64,000 nt of DNA, taken from Clostridiaceae bacterium (GTDB lineage Bacteria; Bacillota; Clostridia; DUPQ01). Shown piece by piece: positions 43,560 through 53,134 of this stretch (position 1 is the stretch's first letter; each line of letters begins with the position of its first letter). Both the position numbers and the translations under genes were made by a program. The stretch is from contig DUPQ01000069.1 in the NCBI GenBank assembly GCA_012838235.1, forward strand, positions 35,243 through 99,242, in the 5' to 3' direction. Under the pieces are notes generated by a model. The model did no database searches, was not told where the DNA came from, and saw only the letters and a list, made by a program, of their open reading frames with translations.

Positions 43560-45557
43560 TTATGATACATCCAGCATATCGGTATATTTATACCCGTATT
43601 CCTGAATATAATCCTTCCTTCCCTGTAAGTTATCTCCTAACAGCAAGTCGAACATATAATCCATATCCTTGACATCGGTAGGCATTACTTTTATAAGCCT
43701 TCTTGTGGCAGGATTCATTGTGGTAAGCCACATCATATCCGGTTCATTTTCTCCCAATCCTTTGGACCTTTGTATGGTAATCCTGGGAGATTGTCCGTTT
43801 TTCTTTTCATTGCCTTTTATTTCTTCTATAATCTCGTTCTTCTCCGCCTCACTGTATGCAAAGTATGTATCTTTCTTATGCGTTATCTCGAAAAGCGGAG
43901 ATTCCGCAATGTATACCTTGCCCGCATCTATCAGGGAAGGCATCAGTCTGTATATCATGGTCAGTATAAGGGTTCTTATCTGGAAACCGTCCACATCGGC
44001 ATCGGTGCAGATTATTATCTTTGACCACTTGAGGTTTTTCATATCAAACTGACTTATCTTCTTGTTGGCTTTTGTCTTAATCTCCACCCCGCAACCCAAT
44101 ACCTTAAGCAGGTCTATAATAATATCGCTGTCGAATATCCTGTTGTATTCTGCTTTTAAGCAGTTGAGTATTTTTCCTCTTACCGGTATTATAGCCTGAA
44201 ATTCCGCGTCTCTTCCCATCTTTGCCGAACCTAAAGCGGAATCACCTTCCACTATATATATCTCTCTTTTATCGGCATCTTTGCTTCTGCAATCGACGAA
44301 TTTCTTGACACGGTTGTTCATGTCCAGACCTTTACCCAATTTCTTTTTCAGATTAAGCTTGGTCTTCTCCGCCTGCTCTGCGCTTCTTTTATTTAAAAGA
44401 ACCTGATCGGCTATCTTGACGGCTTCCGACTTGTTCTCTATAAAATACACTTCCAGTTCATGCTTTAAAAACTCCGTAAAGGCATCCTGGAATATTGAAT
44501 TAACCAGACACTTTTTAGTCTGATTCTCAAATCCTCCGACCGAAGAAAAACTGTTGGATATGAAAACTAAACTGTCCTGAATATCGGTGTATGTTATCTT
44601 GGCTTCACCTCTTGTATATTTCCCCTCGGTAGTAATAAATTTATCCAATGCATAGGCAAAAGCGGCTCTCATAGCTCTTTCGGGAGATCCGCCGTTTACC
44701 AGATAGCTGGAATTGTAATAATGCTCTATAAGGCTCATGTCGGAGGAAAAACAGAAACATGCGGTAAATCTCGCATCATGTTCTCTGGAACCGTCTTTTT
44801 CCACAAGTTTCGTGTCTTCGGAGATAAATACGGGAGTTGTACAATTCTTATCTGCAACCACTTCCTCCAGATACTGTCTTATCCCGTTCTCATAAACATA
44901 TTCAAAAGTCTGCCCCGACTGCTCATCCTTAAGTGTAAACTTAAGCCCGGCATTTGCAACAGCCTGTCTTTTGAGCATATCCTGGAAGTATTCCAACGGT
45001 ATGTCTATGTCGGTAAAAACGGTGGGATCGGGCTTCCATCTTGTAGTTGTACCGGTTTTTCTGCTCTTATCTTCCTTTTTCTTGAGTCCGCCTTTATTAT
45101 ATCCTTCTTCAAAGTGCAGATTGTACTTGAATCCGTCGCGTATAACTTCCACATCCATATACTCCGATGCATACTGTGTGGCACAGCAACCCAGCCCGTT
45201 CAAACCTATTGATGCTTTGTAGTTGCCCGACAGATTACCGTCATATTTGGCTCCGGCATACAGCTCACAGTAGATAAGATCCCAGTTATATCTTCCTTCA
45301 TTCTTGTTAAAATCGACAGGCATACCTCTTCCGTAATCTTTGACCGTTACGGATTTGTCCGCATGCCTTATGACCTCAATTAGATTTCCGTGACCTGCTC
45401 TTGCTTCATCAACGGAGTTGGAAACTATTTCAAATACCGAATGCTGGCAGCCTTCCAAACCGTCTGAACCAAATATTACAGGCGCGCATTTTCTGACTCT
45501 GTCCGGACCTTTGAGGGATTTAATACTTTCGTTGTTGTAAGTGTTCTTTACAGCCAT
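43560..45557 (-). CDS. Divergent type II topoisomerase subunit B (GyrB/ParE-like)
   Basis: A 665-residue ATPase subunit with the GHKL domain: EIVSNSVDEARAG (Glu/Asn) and VKDYGRGMPVD; and the TOPRIM domain: EGDSALGSAKMGRD (Glu437) and CTDADVDGFQI (DxD). In gyrase and topo IV the first TOPRIM block normally reads EGDSAGGSA; here Gly is replaced by Leu. The segment PVRGKILNCLKAEYNRI is also atypical (usually P-L-RGKILNVEKA). With the A subunit it forms a diverged ParEC-like pair that is cotranscribed with galU. Confidence 0.88.
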   Translation of the reverse strand: MAVKNTYNNESIKSLKGPDRVRKCAPVIFGSDGLEGCQHSVFEIVSNSVDEARAGHGNLIEVIRHADKSVTVKDYGRGMPVDFNKNEGRYNWDLIYCELYAGAKYDGNLSGNYKASIGLNGLGCCATQYASEYMDVEVIRDGFKYNLHFEEGYNKGGLKKKEDKSRKTGTTTRWKPDPTVFTDIDIPLEYFQDMLKRQAVANAGLKFTLKDEQSGQTFEYVYENGIRQYLEEVVADKNCTTPVFISEDTKLVEKDGSREHDARFTACFCFSSDMSLIEHYYNSSYLVNGGSPERAMRAAFAYALDKFITTEGKYTRGEAKITYTDIQDSLVFISNSFSSVGGFENQTKKCLVNSIFQDAFTEFLKHELEVYFIENKSEAVKIADQVLLNKRSAEQAEKTKLNLKKKLGKGLDMNNRVKKFVDCRSKDADKREIYIVEGDSALGSAKMGRDAEFQAIIPVRGKILNCLKAEYNRIFDSDIIIDLLKVLGCGVEIKTKANKKISQFDMKNLKWSKIIICTDADVDGFQIRTLILTMIYRLMPSLIDAGKVYIAESPLFEITHKKDTYFAYSEAEKNEIIEEIKGNEKKNGQSPRITIQRSKGLGENEPDMMWLTTMNPATRRLIKVMPTDVKDMDYMFDLLLGDNLQGRKDYIQEYGYKYTDMLDVS

Positions 45558-45647
45558 TTAAAATAACCGCCTTCTCTTTTGTATGTTCAAGTAAATTATA
45601 TGTTATTTCGAGCGTTTTTTCAATATGTCATTTTTCAACTCGAACTG

Positions 45648-46751
45648 CTATTTATCAATTAATACATAAGAAATCCCTTTAATTATTGCATATTTTTCAG
45701 CATATGAGTTGCTATGACAGTAGATTATGAGGTTATCACACCCGTCAAAAGCACCATGGGATATTTCAGTAACATTTTGTAATATTGTAATTTTCTTCAG
45801 ATTCTTACACCCTGAAAAAGCCCTTTCACCAATATATGTTACACTGTTCGGTATTTCCACTTCCAAAAGACCGATACATCCTTCAAAGGCATTTCCGCAA
45901 ATTCTCAAAACTCCATCGGAAATAGTAAGGTCGGTAAGATTAACACAATCTGCAAAACACGCATACGGTATGGTTTCTATCTTTTCAGGTATAATCATCT
46001 TTTTTAGATTGGTACAATTGGAAAAGCAACGCCAGTCTATCGCAATTACACTTTCAGGAATAACCACATTATCAAGCGAAGAACAACCGGAAAATGTGTA
46101 CTCCTCAAGGCGTTCTATACCATCAGGTATAATAACATGCTGCAATTCCGTACATCCGGAAAAAGTATGTTCTGGAAGCAGGGACGACAATTCAACTGTT
46201 TTAAGAGAGGAACCGGAAAACACACCGGAGCCCATACGAACTACACTCTTCGGTATTTTTATATAATCAAATCTACAATCTTTAAATGCTCTGGAACCTA
46301 TACTTTCAAGATTATCGGGTAAATTAATATTCTTAATATCCGAACAACCTCTAAATGCTTCATCTCCTATGGCTATAAGGTTATCGGGCAAATCAATATT
46401 CTTAATACACCAACAACCGCTAAATGCTTCACCTCCTATCCATTTAAGCGTTGAAGGTAAAATAATTTCAGTCAATTTTTTATTATCTAAAAATACTTTG
46501 AAGCCTATACCGGTTACAGGTTTTCCTGTGATATATTCGGGTATATCCACTTTTTTTTCCTTAGCGAAATACTTAGTAATTGTCACTCCCCCATCATTTT
46601 CTATTCGGCACAAAAAAGGATATTTTAAGAAAATTCCGTAAACAATGGATAGTACAATTAAAAAAGCAATCTGACACGCAACAAACAGAATAATAAAATT
46701 AATGATAGTTTTACGGTAAAGCTTTTCACTCTCTTTCATAGTTGTTTTCAT
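45648..46751 (-). CDS. BspA-type (LRR_5) leucine-rich repeat protein
   Basis: A protein of about 367 residues: short cytoplasmic start, one membrane helix (about 15-40), then roughly ten LRR_5 (BspA/Treponema type) repeats with the FSGCxxLxxIxIPxxVxxIGxxAF-type pattern visible as separate pieces such as GEAFSGC and IGSRAFKDC. Repeats of this type form surface binding platforms. The start ATG 46749-46751 has TGAGG seven bases ahead; 24 codons upstream of it lack a site. A second, much larger LRR_5 protein is encoded at 61441-64000. Confidence 0.85.
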   Translation of the reverse strand: MKTTMKESEKLYRKTIINFIILFVACQIAFLIVLSIVYGIFLKYPFLCRIENDGGVTITKYFAKEKKVDIPEYITGKPVTGIGFKVFLDNKKLTEIILPSTLKWIGGEAFSGCWCIKNIDLPDNLIAIGDEAFRGCSDIKNINLPDNLESIGSRAFKDCRFDYIKIPKSVVRMGSGVFSGSSLKTVELSSLLPEHTFSGCTELQHVIIPDGIERLEEYTFSGCSSLDNVVIPESVIAIDWRCFSNCTNLKKMIIPEKIETIPYACFADCVNLTDLTISDGVLRICGNAFEGCIGLLEVEIPNSVTYIGERAFSGCKNLKKITILQNVTEISHGAFDGCDNLIIYCHSNSYAEKYAIIKGISYVLIDK

Positions 46752-46886
46752 GATTACCTCACTTCTTGTCTTATTAATGGAGATGCACTTACTGACTAAA
46801 CTTTTCGTAAAAACTATTTGCAAAAGTGATCATACTCCACACCATATACTACGATAATCGGTCTTATGCTTGTCAAATTTTAAGCA

Positions 46887-47000
46887 TCAGTCAACCTCTA
46901 TAAGTTCATGTGCTTTAAGAACGGATATACCGGCATTAAGATTTGCCACACGTCTTTCCGGCTCTCTGTCTATTCTGAAACTAACTGTTGCCTGAGGCAT
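46887..47000 (-). CDS. Truncated RelB/DinJ-antitoxin-like ORF
   Basis: A 37-codon ORF starts at ATG 46998-47000 behind a good AGAAGGAGA site. The first residues ATVSFRID match the N-terminal strand of RelB/DinJ ribbon-helix-helix antitoxins, while the end (NLNAGISVLKAHELIEVD) reads like the tail of a different or internally deleted member. The protein is too short for a complete fold, so it is probably a deletion remnant. No RelE-type toxin remains beside it. A functional micro-protein is possible given the intact ribosome site. Confidence 0.45.
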   Translation of the reverse strand: MPQATVSFRIDREPERRVANLNAGISVLKAHELIEVD

Positions 47001-47043
47001 TCTCCTTCTCCCGTCCGCTATTTGTATATACAATTTATATGAA

Positions 47044-47961
47044 TTATACAGGCTTATTTGTCAGATAACCTACATCGGGTATAAGTTTATTGAGGTCTTT
47101 GCCTATTCCTCTTTCCAGCATTTCGCTTATCTCATCCAGCACCTTGACACATTCATTACACCCTATTTCCATAAGATCGTATACAGAGGAATCGGACTTC
47201 TCATCCTCATTCATAACATGACTCCAGATGCGTCCGTTCACATTCAATACATCCACATCCTCTTTTACCTTTTCCACATAACATTTCTTCGGAAGCGGTA
47301 AAAGATTAATCCACCATTTCTTTATGTTCTTGGGATCATAGAATACTTTTTGTGTCCGTATCATTTTTACTGCCGAGTTGTATACTTCCTTTTTTGTCAC
47401 CGCATTGGGTTGTGTGTAGTTTATGAACTCGGTTATATACTCCACTATTTCATACGGCAGCGGCTCCGTCCCTATAAGTTCCGTTATATCCTGTTTGTAT
47501 GCATCTATACCGATCTTTTCTCTCCACAACCTTATATCCATAATATATTCCACCATGTAGTGAGACAGATACACTTTACCGGTGCTTGAGTTAAAATAGT
47601 TTGCCCCTTGTTTTACTGTCGCCAACACATAAGGATGGAGAGTCTTATCACAATAGAAATGGGTAAGGAAACCGGCAAAATATGCCAGTCCCTGCTGATA
47701 AGCGGAACCGTCCAGATTCTGCAACCACAATACAAAGTCTTTAAAGAATTTAGCCGTTTCAATCCTGTGCATCATTGATCCCGCTGCGGGTACTCTGTTA
47801 TCGAAAAAGAGCGGAGTTATGTGATAATAGAGGAAGTCCGGTCCCTGTGCACCGAAATTGTACAACTGCATATTATTCTTTATGGCGTCTTTGACATTAA
47901 TATCGCCGATGGCATCTTTAACATTCTTTGCAAAAAGTATATGTGTCAATATGTCAGGCAT
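47044..47961 (-). CDS. Zinc-dependent phospholipase C family protein
   Basis: A 305-residue protein. The opening MPDILTHILFAKNV, the middle GPDFLYYH and AYFAGFLTHFYCDKTLHPYV carry the His/Asp pattern of the zinc-dependent PLC/S1-P1-like family, widespread in Clostridia. No signal peptide is visible, so many such proteins may act inside the cell, and the substrate is uncertain. The start AUG, preceded by AAAGGAGA, overlaps the stop of the toroid enzyme gene upstream by eight bases. Probably the last main gene of an operon with the two toroid proteins and the ROK kinase. Confidence 0.85.
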   Translation of the reverse strand: MPDILTHILFAKNVKDAIGDINVKDAIKNNMQLYNFGAQGPDFLYYHITPLFFDNRVPAAGSMMHRIETAKFFKDFVLWLQNLDGSAYQQGLAYFAGFLTHFYCDKTLHPYVLATVKQGANYFNSSTGKVYLSHYMVEYIMDIRLWREKIGIDAYKQDITELIGTEPLPYEIVEYITEFINYTQPNAVTKKEVYNSAVKMIRTQKVFYDPKNIKKWWINLLPLPKKCYVEKVKEDVDVLNVNGRIWSHVMNEDEKSDSSVYDLMEIGCNECVKVLDEISEMLERGIGKDLNKLIPDVGYLTNKPV

Positions 47962-49588
47962 TTTCTCTCCTTTGATTCAATATTTCAATATGTTCATTTA
48001 TATGCGTAAATCCCGTGTAATATATTGTAAAAGAGCTTGCACTCTTAGGTACCGAACCTCTCATAATGTCATGATAAATATGGCTGTTGTGAGTATTTGT
48101 TATAGTCAGTATGTTACCGTCTTTTTCAATGTCAATGTCGCCTTCATTGAAGGTCATATGTTCTCCCGGCCGGCAATCATACCGTTTGTCTTTGTTCTTT
48201 ACGGTACAGGGAGCGGTAAAGCAGAACTCCACCTTATACGGAACCTGGTCCATGCCTTCGGATTTTATATCCATACAAACACCTGTATCTTTAAGAGCAA
48301 TTGTAACATGATAAGTCAATTGTACTCTGTTTATAACAGGTCTTTTGGAGTGGTCCATTTCTTTCCATACAACTGTGTTCGGTTTCTCCGGCAGAGGTCC
48401 GTGATATTTGCCCTCGGCGGTCATTGTAAAACGGTAAGTGTCATCACCCGTTTTCTCTATTTTTTGGGGAATAAGCTGTGCCACCGCAAAGAAGGATGCA
48501 CATACTCTTACGAAACACCGTAAATTGCCTTTCTGTACAAAAAGGAAATTGGGAGATCTGGTAAGTAAAGTTACGGAAAAGTCCTCATTCTTTCTTCTTA
48601 CTATATCCTTATGGAATATGTTAAAAGAGGCGGGACGAGTAACGGTTTTCGGCTCATACTCTTTAAGCTTCGGATTGAGTAAATACATCCACAGAACCGA
48701 AGGTCCCCTGCCTGTCCTTTCTTTTATACTGTTAAAAATCTCATCGGCCATTCCGGCAAATAAAGGATTCTTATCCAGATAAGACATGTGCAGGTATGAA
48801 TGATAATATCCGTCGGGATAAAAGGTTGCGCTCACATCCCCCTCCTGCTTGTCTTTTCTGTTGGAGTTTTGTGTAAACATGGTAAAGTCCGGCTCTATGT
48901 AGTACAACATCAGTTCCAGATTTTTTCTGACGCTTTCCAGATAATAGTCATTTTTTGTTTCTTCGGCAATGATAATAAAAGCGTTATTGCACTCTCTGTT
49001 GTACATCGGAGATCTTTCGGTATACTCTCCCGCCTCATCTATATCCACACCCTCATTTAAATATGCCTCCGAAATTTCTTTAAGGCAGTCCATCTTAACC
49101 TCGTTGTACAGCATAAGCGCCGATGAGGAATACATCCATCTGTGGTTGGGTGTAATAGTACCTCCGTTACATACGCCTTTTGCTACCGGAACAAGATAAG
49201 CTTTCAGTCTGTCCCTAAGAGCAATCTCTTCTTCGGTCTTAGCATATTTCTTCATGATTCTGTATCCTCTTACAAGAAAATTCGATAAGAGTACAGGTCC
49301 CGTTTTGTAATCGCTTATCTTGGTGTCCACAGTGTAGTCTTCACGCTGAGCGGAATACAGGTAGTCTATGAGACAGTCCATTATATACAACAAATTTTTG
49401 TCACGGTAAAACTTACTGTCTTTGCAGTAATAGCCGGAAGACATGGTCTCTATAGGTACCGCATTATTGGCATAGTCGGGAAAACCGTAAGCGCCGTATA
49501 TGATACGCTCATCGGGATTAAAGCGTTTTAAGTCATTCTCGATAGCCGCCTCATTACCTTTGACTATATCCGGGTAGTGCGATTTCAT
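47954..49588 (-). CDS. Predicted alpha/alpha-toroid plus beta-sandwich enzyme, tandem copy 2
   Basis: A 544-residue protein, a paralogue of the adjacent upstream gene product along its whole length (shared blocks: SGYYCKD/AGYYCKD, TPNHRW, YLNEGVD, GEYTERSP, FTMFTQNSNR, SPNFLFVQ, MRGSVP). The first 340 residues look like an alpha/alpha toroid and the last 190 a beta-sandwich, a plan shared with heparinase/alginate-lyase-type polysaccharide lyases and some glycoside hydrolases. Conserved His in TPNHRW and Tyr in GEYTERSP would suit a lyase, but no named family is recognised. No signal peptide, so it likely acts on imported oligosaccharide. Overlaps its neighbour by four bases. Confidence 0.65.
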   Translation of the reverse strand: MKSHYPDIVKGNEAAIENDLKRFNPDERIIYGAYGFPDYANNAVPIETMSSGYYCKDSKFYRDKNLLYIMDCLIDYLYSAQREDYTVDTKISDYKTGPVLLSNFLVRGYRIMKKYAKTEEEIALRDRLKAYLVPVAKGVCNGGTITPNHRWMYSSSALMLYNEVKMDCLKEISEAYLNEGVDIDEAGEYTERSPMYNRECNNAFIIIAEETKNDYYLESVRKNLELMLYYIEPDFTMFTQNSNRKDKQEGDVSATFYPDGYYHSYLHMSYLDKNPLFAGMADEIFNSIKERTGRGPSVLWMYLLNPKLKEYEPKTVTRPASFNIFHKDIVRRKNEDFSVTLLTRSPNFLFVQKGNLRCFVRVCASFFAVAQLIPQKIEKTGDDTYRFTMTAEGKYHGPLPEKPNTVVWKEMDHSKRPVINRVQLTYHVTIALKDTGVCMDIKSEGMDQVPYKVEFCFTAPCTVKNKDKRYDCRPGEHMTFNEGDIDIEKDGNILTITNTHNSHIYHDIMRGSVPKSASSFTIYYTGFTHINEHIEILNQRRENA

Positions 49589-51216
49589 TTTGTCTCCTTC
49601 GTGCCTATTATGTCAACAGACGCATCTATATGCGTAAAACTTGTATAATAAACAGTGAATACGCCCTTGCTGGGAGGTACCGAACCTCTCATATCTTTAT
49701 GATATGTGTGTTCGGAAAAACTGTTTGTAAGCGTAAGACAATCATTCTCTTTTTTAATCTTAATCTCTTTTGCGTTTACCGATAAACACTCATCGGGCAG
49801 TCCTTTAAGTTCCACAGAATCATATTGCACATCTACAGGAGGAGTTATGCAGAACTCTATCTTGCACGGAACATTATCGCATCCTTCCGTTTTTACATTC
49901 AGACTCACTCTGTCGGGTTTAATCTTTACCGTAACTATATATTCCAAATCCACCTTGTTATTAACCGGTCTTAAGGAATGATCCATTTCTTTCCATGCGG
50001 TAGTTGCAGGCTTTTCCGGGAGAGGTCCGTAATACTCGCCGTGAGCTTTCATCTTCATCCGATATGTATCCTTACCGATAAGCTCTATTGACAAAGGCTT
50101 GAATTGAGCCACGGCAAAGAAAGAAGCACATATCCTTACAAAACATCTCAAATCACCTGTCTGCACGAAAAGGAAGTTGGGCGATCTTGTAAGAATAGAT
50201 GCGGAAAAATCTTCGTTTCTGTATCGCACTATATCACCGTGAAATATATTGTATGAAGTGGGATACTGCTCCATCTTCGGCTCATATTCCATAAGCTCGG
50301 GATATGCAAGATACATCCACAGTGATCCGGGACCCGTTCCGTGTATCTTTTCAACGGCATTGTATATATCGTCTGCAAACTTGGCATACTGCGGGTTATT
50401 TGTCAGATAGGACATATGCAGATATGTATAGTAAAGATAGTACGGTTTTGTAACGGCATTAACATTGCCTTCATGCGTATCCACTCTGTTGGAGTTTTGG
50501 GTGAACATGGTAAAATTAGGTTCCAGATAACGGAATAATAGATCCATGTTTTTCTTGGCATATTCAAGATAGCTCCTATCACCGGTTTCCAAAGCTATCT
50601 GCATGAAAGAGGTGTTACATACTTCGCTGTAATGCGGAGAACGCTCGGTATATTCGCCGAACTCATTCATATCCACACCTTCGTTCAGATAGGCGAAAGC
50701 TAAGTTTCTTAAGTCTGTACTGTCCATTATGTTTGCCAGCATAAGCATTCCCGATGCTCCTATCCATCTGTGATTGGGCGTATGAATTCCTCCGTTCAAC
50801 AAGGATTTTTCCATCATCGGAAGATAGTCGGTAAATCTTTTTAGCAGTTTCTTTTCATCATCGGTCGATGCATACTTTTGCATTATTCTGTATGCTCTGG
50901 ATATATTTACGGCCTCAAATAAAGGCGAACAAAAGAAGTTGCTTTCCATCATATCTATTGTGAAGTTGGGCCTGTGATGGCTTTCCATAAAAGCAAGCAC
51001 ATTATGCATCAGTTCCAGAAGTTTCGGGTCTTTGTAGTACTTATTGTCTTTACAGTAATACCCTGCCGCCAAAGAGTCCATGGGTGTAGTGTGCATTGCG
51101 TGTGAAGCATATCCGTAAGAATTCCTGAATGCACGAATAGCGGGATCATATATACGGAAATACGTGTCAATAGTCGCTTCGTTACTTTTTACATTGCCTA
51201 AATAATGTTTTTTCAT
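49585..51216 (-). CDS. Predicted alpha/alpha-toroid plus beta-sandwich enzyme, tandem copy 1
   Basis: A protein of 543 residues and the tandem paralogue of the previous entry; similarity is spread over the full length with identity that looks near one half. Same core blocks: HTPNHRWIGASG, NEGVDMNEFGEYTERSPHY, FTMFTQNSNRVD. The start ATG 51214-51216 (MKKHYLGNV) lines up with MKSHYPDIV of the partner and lies seven bases after the ROK kinase stop. An upstream in-frame ATG at 51246 would sit inside the ROK gene. Together with a sugar-type kinase and no transporter nearby, the pair suggests breakdown of a specific uronic or amino sugar; this is inference. Confidence 0.65.
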   Translation of the reverse strand: MKKHYLGNVKSNEATIDTYFRIYDPAIRAFRNSYGYASHAMHTTPMDSLAAGYYCKDNKYYKDPKLLELMHNVLAFMESHHRPNFTIDMMESNFFCSPLFEAVNISRAYRIMQKYASTDDEKKLLKRFTDYLPMMEKSLLNGGIHTPNHRWIGASGMLMLANIMDSTDLRNLAFAYLNEGVDMNEFGEYTERSPHYSEVCNTSFMQIALETGDRSYLEYAKKNMDLLFRYLEPNFTMFTQNSNRVDTHEGNVNAVTKPYYLYYTYLHMSYLTNNPQYAKFADDIYNAVEKIHGTGPGSLWMYLAYPELMEYEPKMEQYPTSYNIFHGDIVRYRNEDFSASILTRSPNFLFVQTGDLRCFVRICASFFAVAQFKPLSIELIGKDTYRMKMKAHGEYYGPLPEKPATTAWKEMDHSLRPVNNKVDLEYIVTVKIKPDRVSLNVKTEGCDNVPCKIEFCITPPVDVQYDSVELKGLPDECLSVNAKEIKIKKENDCLTLTNSFSEHTYHKDMRGSVPPSKGVFTVYYTSFTHIDASVDIIGTKETK

Positions 51217-51223
51217 AAAATAT

Positions 51224-52171
51224 TTATTCGGTGAGCATTGCCGCACCTACCACACCCGCATCATTTCCCATTTGCGCTATAACCAATGTTGATGAAGGTG
51301 TCTCCTCCCTCGTATATTTGTATTTCAATATATATTCTCTCAACGGGATAAGCAACCTGTCGCCTTCGTTGCATACTCCTCCGCCTAAAGCTATAACCTC
51401 CGGCTGGAATATGTTTATTATATTTACCAGCCCTTCTCCGATATACCTTATATAGGTGTCGCAAACATTCTTTGCCACCGAATCTCCCATTCGTTCGGCT
51501 TCAAAAGCGGTTCTGGCACTTATATTATCCAAATTGTGCCCGCATGCTTCCCATATCTTGGAATCTCTGTTTGCAAGTGCCGCTTTTTTTGTCTGTGCAA
51601 TGAGAGCGGTAGCCGAAGCATAAGCCTCATAGCATCCGTTTCTTCCGCATGTGCAGGGTTCGCCGTCCATTACCAGAGTGTGATGTCCTATTTCCGCTGC
51701 GGCATAATTGAATCCGCTGTAAACCTTATTGTCGATAACCACTCCGCTGCCTATACCGGTACCTAATGTTATGGTAACCGAACAGTATGTACCTTTAACC
51801 GCTCCGCAGACACTTTCCGCAAGCGCCGCAACATTGGCATCATTGTCGATGTATACGGGAAGAGAAAAATACTTCTGCAGCTCTTTCCTTATATTCACAT
51901 TTCTCATTCCGAGATTATTGTTATATATCAGTATGCCGTTTACCTTATCGGGAGTTCCAGGGCATCCCACCCCTATTTTTTCTATGTCGTTTTCACTCAT
52001 CCCGGCTTTTTCGATAAGCTTTTTGCAGAGTTTGGCCATATCTCTCAATACGGCTTCGTAGCCTCTTTCGCTTTTTGTCGGTACCTTGTCCTTAACAATT
52101 ATATTACCGCTTTTGTCTACTATACCCGCCTTGATTGCGGTTCCTCCGAGGTCAATTCCGATACTGTACAT
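51224..52171 (-). CDS. ROK-family sugar kinase (glucokinase-like)
   Basis: A 315-residue ROK kinase. N-terminal ATP-binding IGIDLGGTAIKAGIVD, catalytic-region IDNDANVAALAE (Asp), sugar-binding EIGHHTL, and the zinc motif CTCGRNGCYE (about 172-181) are all present. Glucokinase or N-acetylmannosamine/glucosamine kinase activity is possible; the residues seen do not decide. The start ATG 52169-52171 follows GGAGGG; an ATG 27 codons earlier overlaps the EcfT gene and has no site. It lies ahead of the toroid pair in the same operon. Confidence 0.9.
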   Translation of the reverse strand: MYSIGIDLGGTAIKAGIVDKSGNIIVKDKVPTKSERGYEAVLRDMAKLCKKLIEKAGMSENDIEKIGVGCPGTPDKVNGILIYNNNLGMRNVNIRKELQKYFSLPVYIDNDANVAALAESVCGAVKGTYCSVTITLGTGIGSGVVIDNKVYSGFNYAAAEIGHHTLVMDGEPCTCGRNGCYEAYASATALIAQTKKAALANRDSKIWEACGHNLDNISARTAFEAERMGDSVAKNVCDTYIRYIGEGLVNIINIFQPEVIALGGGVCNEGDRLLIPLREYILKYKYTREETPSSTLVIAQMGNDAGVVGAAMLTE

Positions 52172-52181
52172 GTCTTCCCTC

Positions 52182-52979
52182 CTATAACACATATTGCAGC
52201 ACCAAAGCGGCTGCAACAAACAAAATATATACCATAAATATGGCAAGGTCAATCTTTCCGTACTTCAATTCGCTTATACTTGTACGCCCCTCCGAACCGT
52301 TATAGCAGCGGGCATCCATGGCTGTCGCCAGATCGTCCGCTCTCTTGAAAGAAGATATGAAAAGGGGCACCAAAACCGGTATGAAACTCTTGGTTCTCGC
52401 AATTATATTCCCCGTACCTATATCCGCTCCTCTGGCTGCCTGAGCCTTAATTATCTTCTCGGTCTCTTCCATGAGAGTAGGTATGAACCTCAATGCAATG
52501 GATATCATCATGGCTATTTCCGCTATGGGAACTTTAATATATTTCAAAGGATACATCAGCTTCTCGATACCCACGGTAAACACCAAAGGTGTCGTGGTAT
52601 ATGTCATAAGAGACCCTGCGGAAATCAACAACAATATTCTTGCACTTACCAAAGCCGATGTCACAAGTCCTTCTTTAGTAACTGTGATAAATCCGAGAGT
52701 AAATAACGGAGTACCGGTCGCAAAGAAAATATTCAATATCATGGTAAATATGACAATATATATGACAGGTTTGAGTCCTTTTATTGCATACCGTAAACTG
52801 ATTCCCGAAACAAGATAAGCAGTTACGACAAACACCGCACTTAAAAGCAGCGGATAAAAAGAGTCAATTATGAGTAAGAGAATCATGGTGAAGAAGGTCA
52901 TGATTATTTTAAGGCGCGGATCGGCCTTATGTATAATTGAATCTCCCGGTATGTATTGTCCTATAGTTATTCCCTGCAC
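52182..52979 (-). CDS. ecfT: ECF transporter T component (EcfT)
   Basis: A 265-residue membrane protein with about six helices. The coupling motifs are visible: AQAARGADIG and DDLATAMDARCYNG (ARG/ARC-type signatures that dock on EcfA). This group-II-type EcfT is normally encoded with ecfA1 and ecfA2, which are not present in this window; the ATPases must come from elsewhere. It may serve several S-components such as BioY at 57.1 kb. The start is GTG with GGGAG upstream. It has its own promoter (53008-53035) and leads into the ROK kinase gene. Confidence 0.88.
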   Translation of the reverse strand: MQGITIGQYIPGDSIIHKADPRLKIIMTFFTMILLLIIDSFYPLLLSAVFVVTAYLVSGISLRYAIKGLKPVIYIVIFTMILNIFFATGTPLFTLGFITVTKEGLVTSALVSARILLLISAGSLMTYTTTPLVFTVGIEKLMYPLKYIKVPIAEIAMMISIALRFIPTLMEETEKIIKAQAARGADIGTGNIIARTKSFIPVLVPLFISSFKRADDLATAMDARCYNGSEGRTSISELKYGKIDLAIFMVYILFVAAALVLQYVL

Positions 52980-53007
52980 TTAAAAAGTCTCCCGTCCAAT
53001 CCGATAA

Positions 53008-53035
53008 ATTATATCACAATCGCATATATAAACAA
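53008..53035 (-). promoter_or_regulatory. Promoter of the EcfT-ROK-toroid operon
   Basis: On the minus strand TTGTTT (53030-53035), a 16-bp spacer ending TGA and TATAAT (53008-53013); TG-A gives an extended -10. Leader of about 22 bases. Confidence 0.65.
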
Positions 53036-53134
53036 CTCCCGTAAAACTTACCGTCAACTTAAATATATACCATGTTTACGGGCTTTCTTAGTTCTGAAAA
53101 GCCAATTTGTCAACTTAAAATCCGTCAGAATACT

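Noticed and set aside
44721..45222. Plus-strand ORFs opposite the topoisomerase B gene
   Set aside because: Antisense shadows of a conserved coding region with no ribosome sites.
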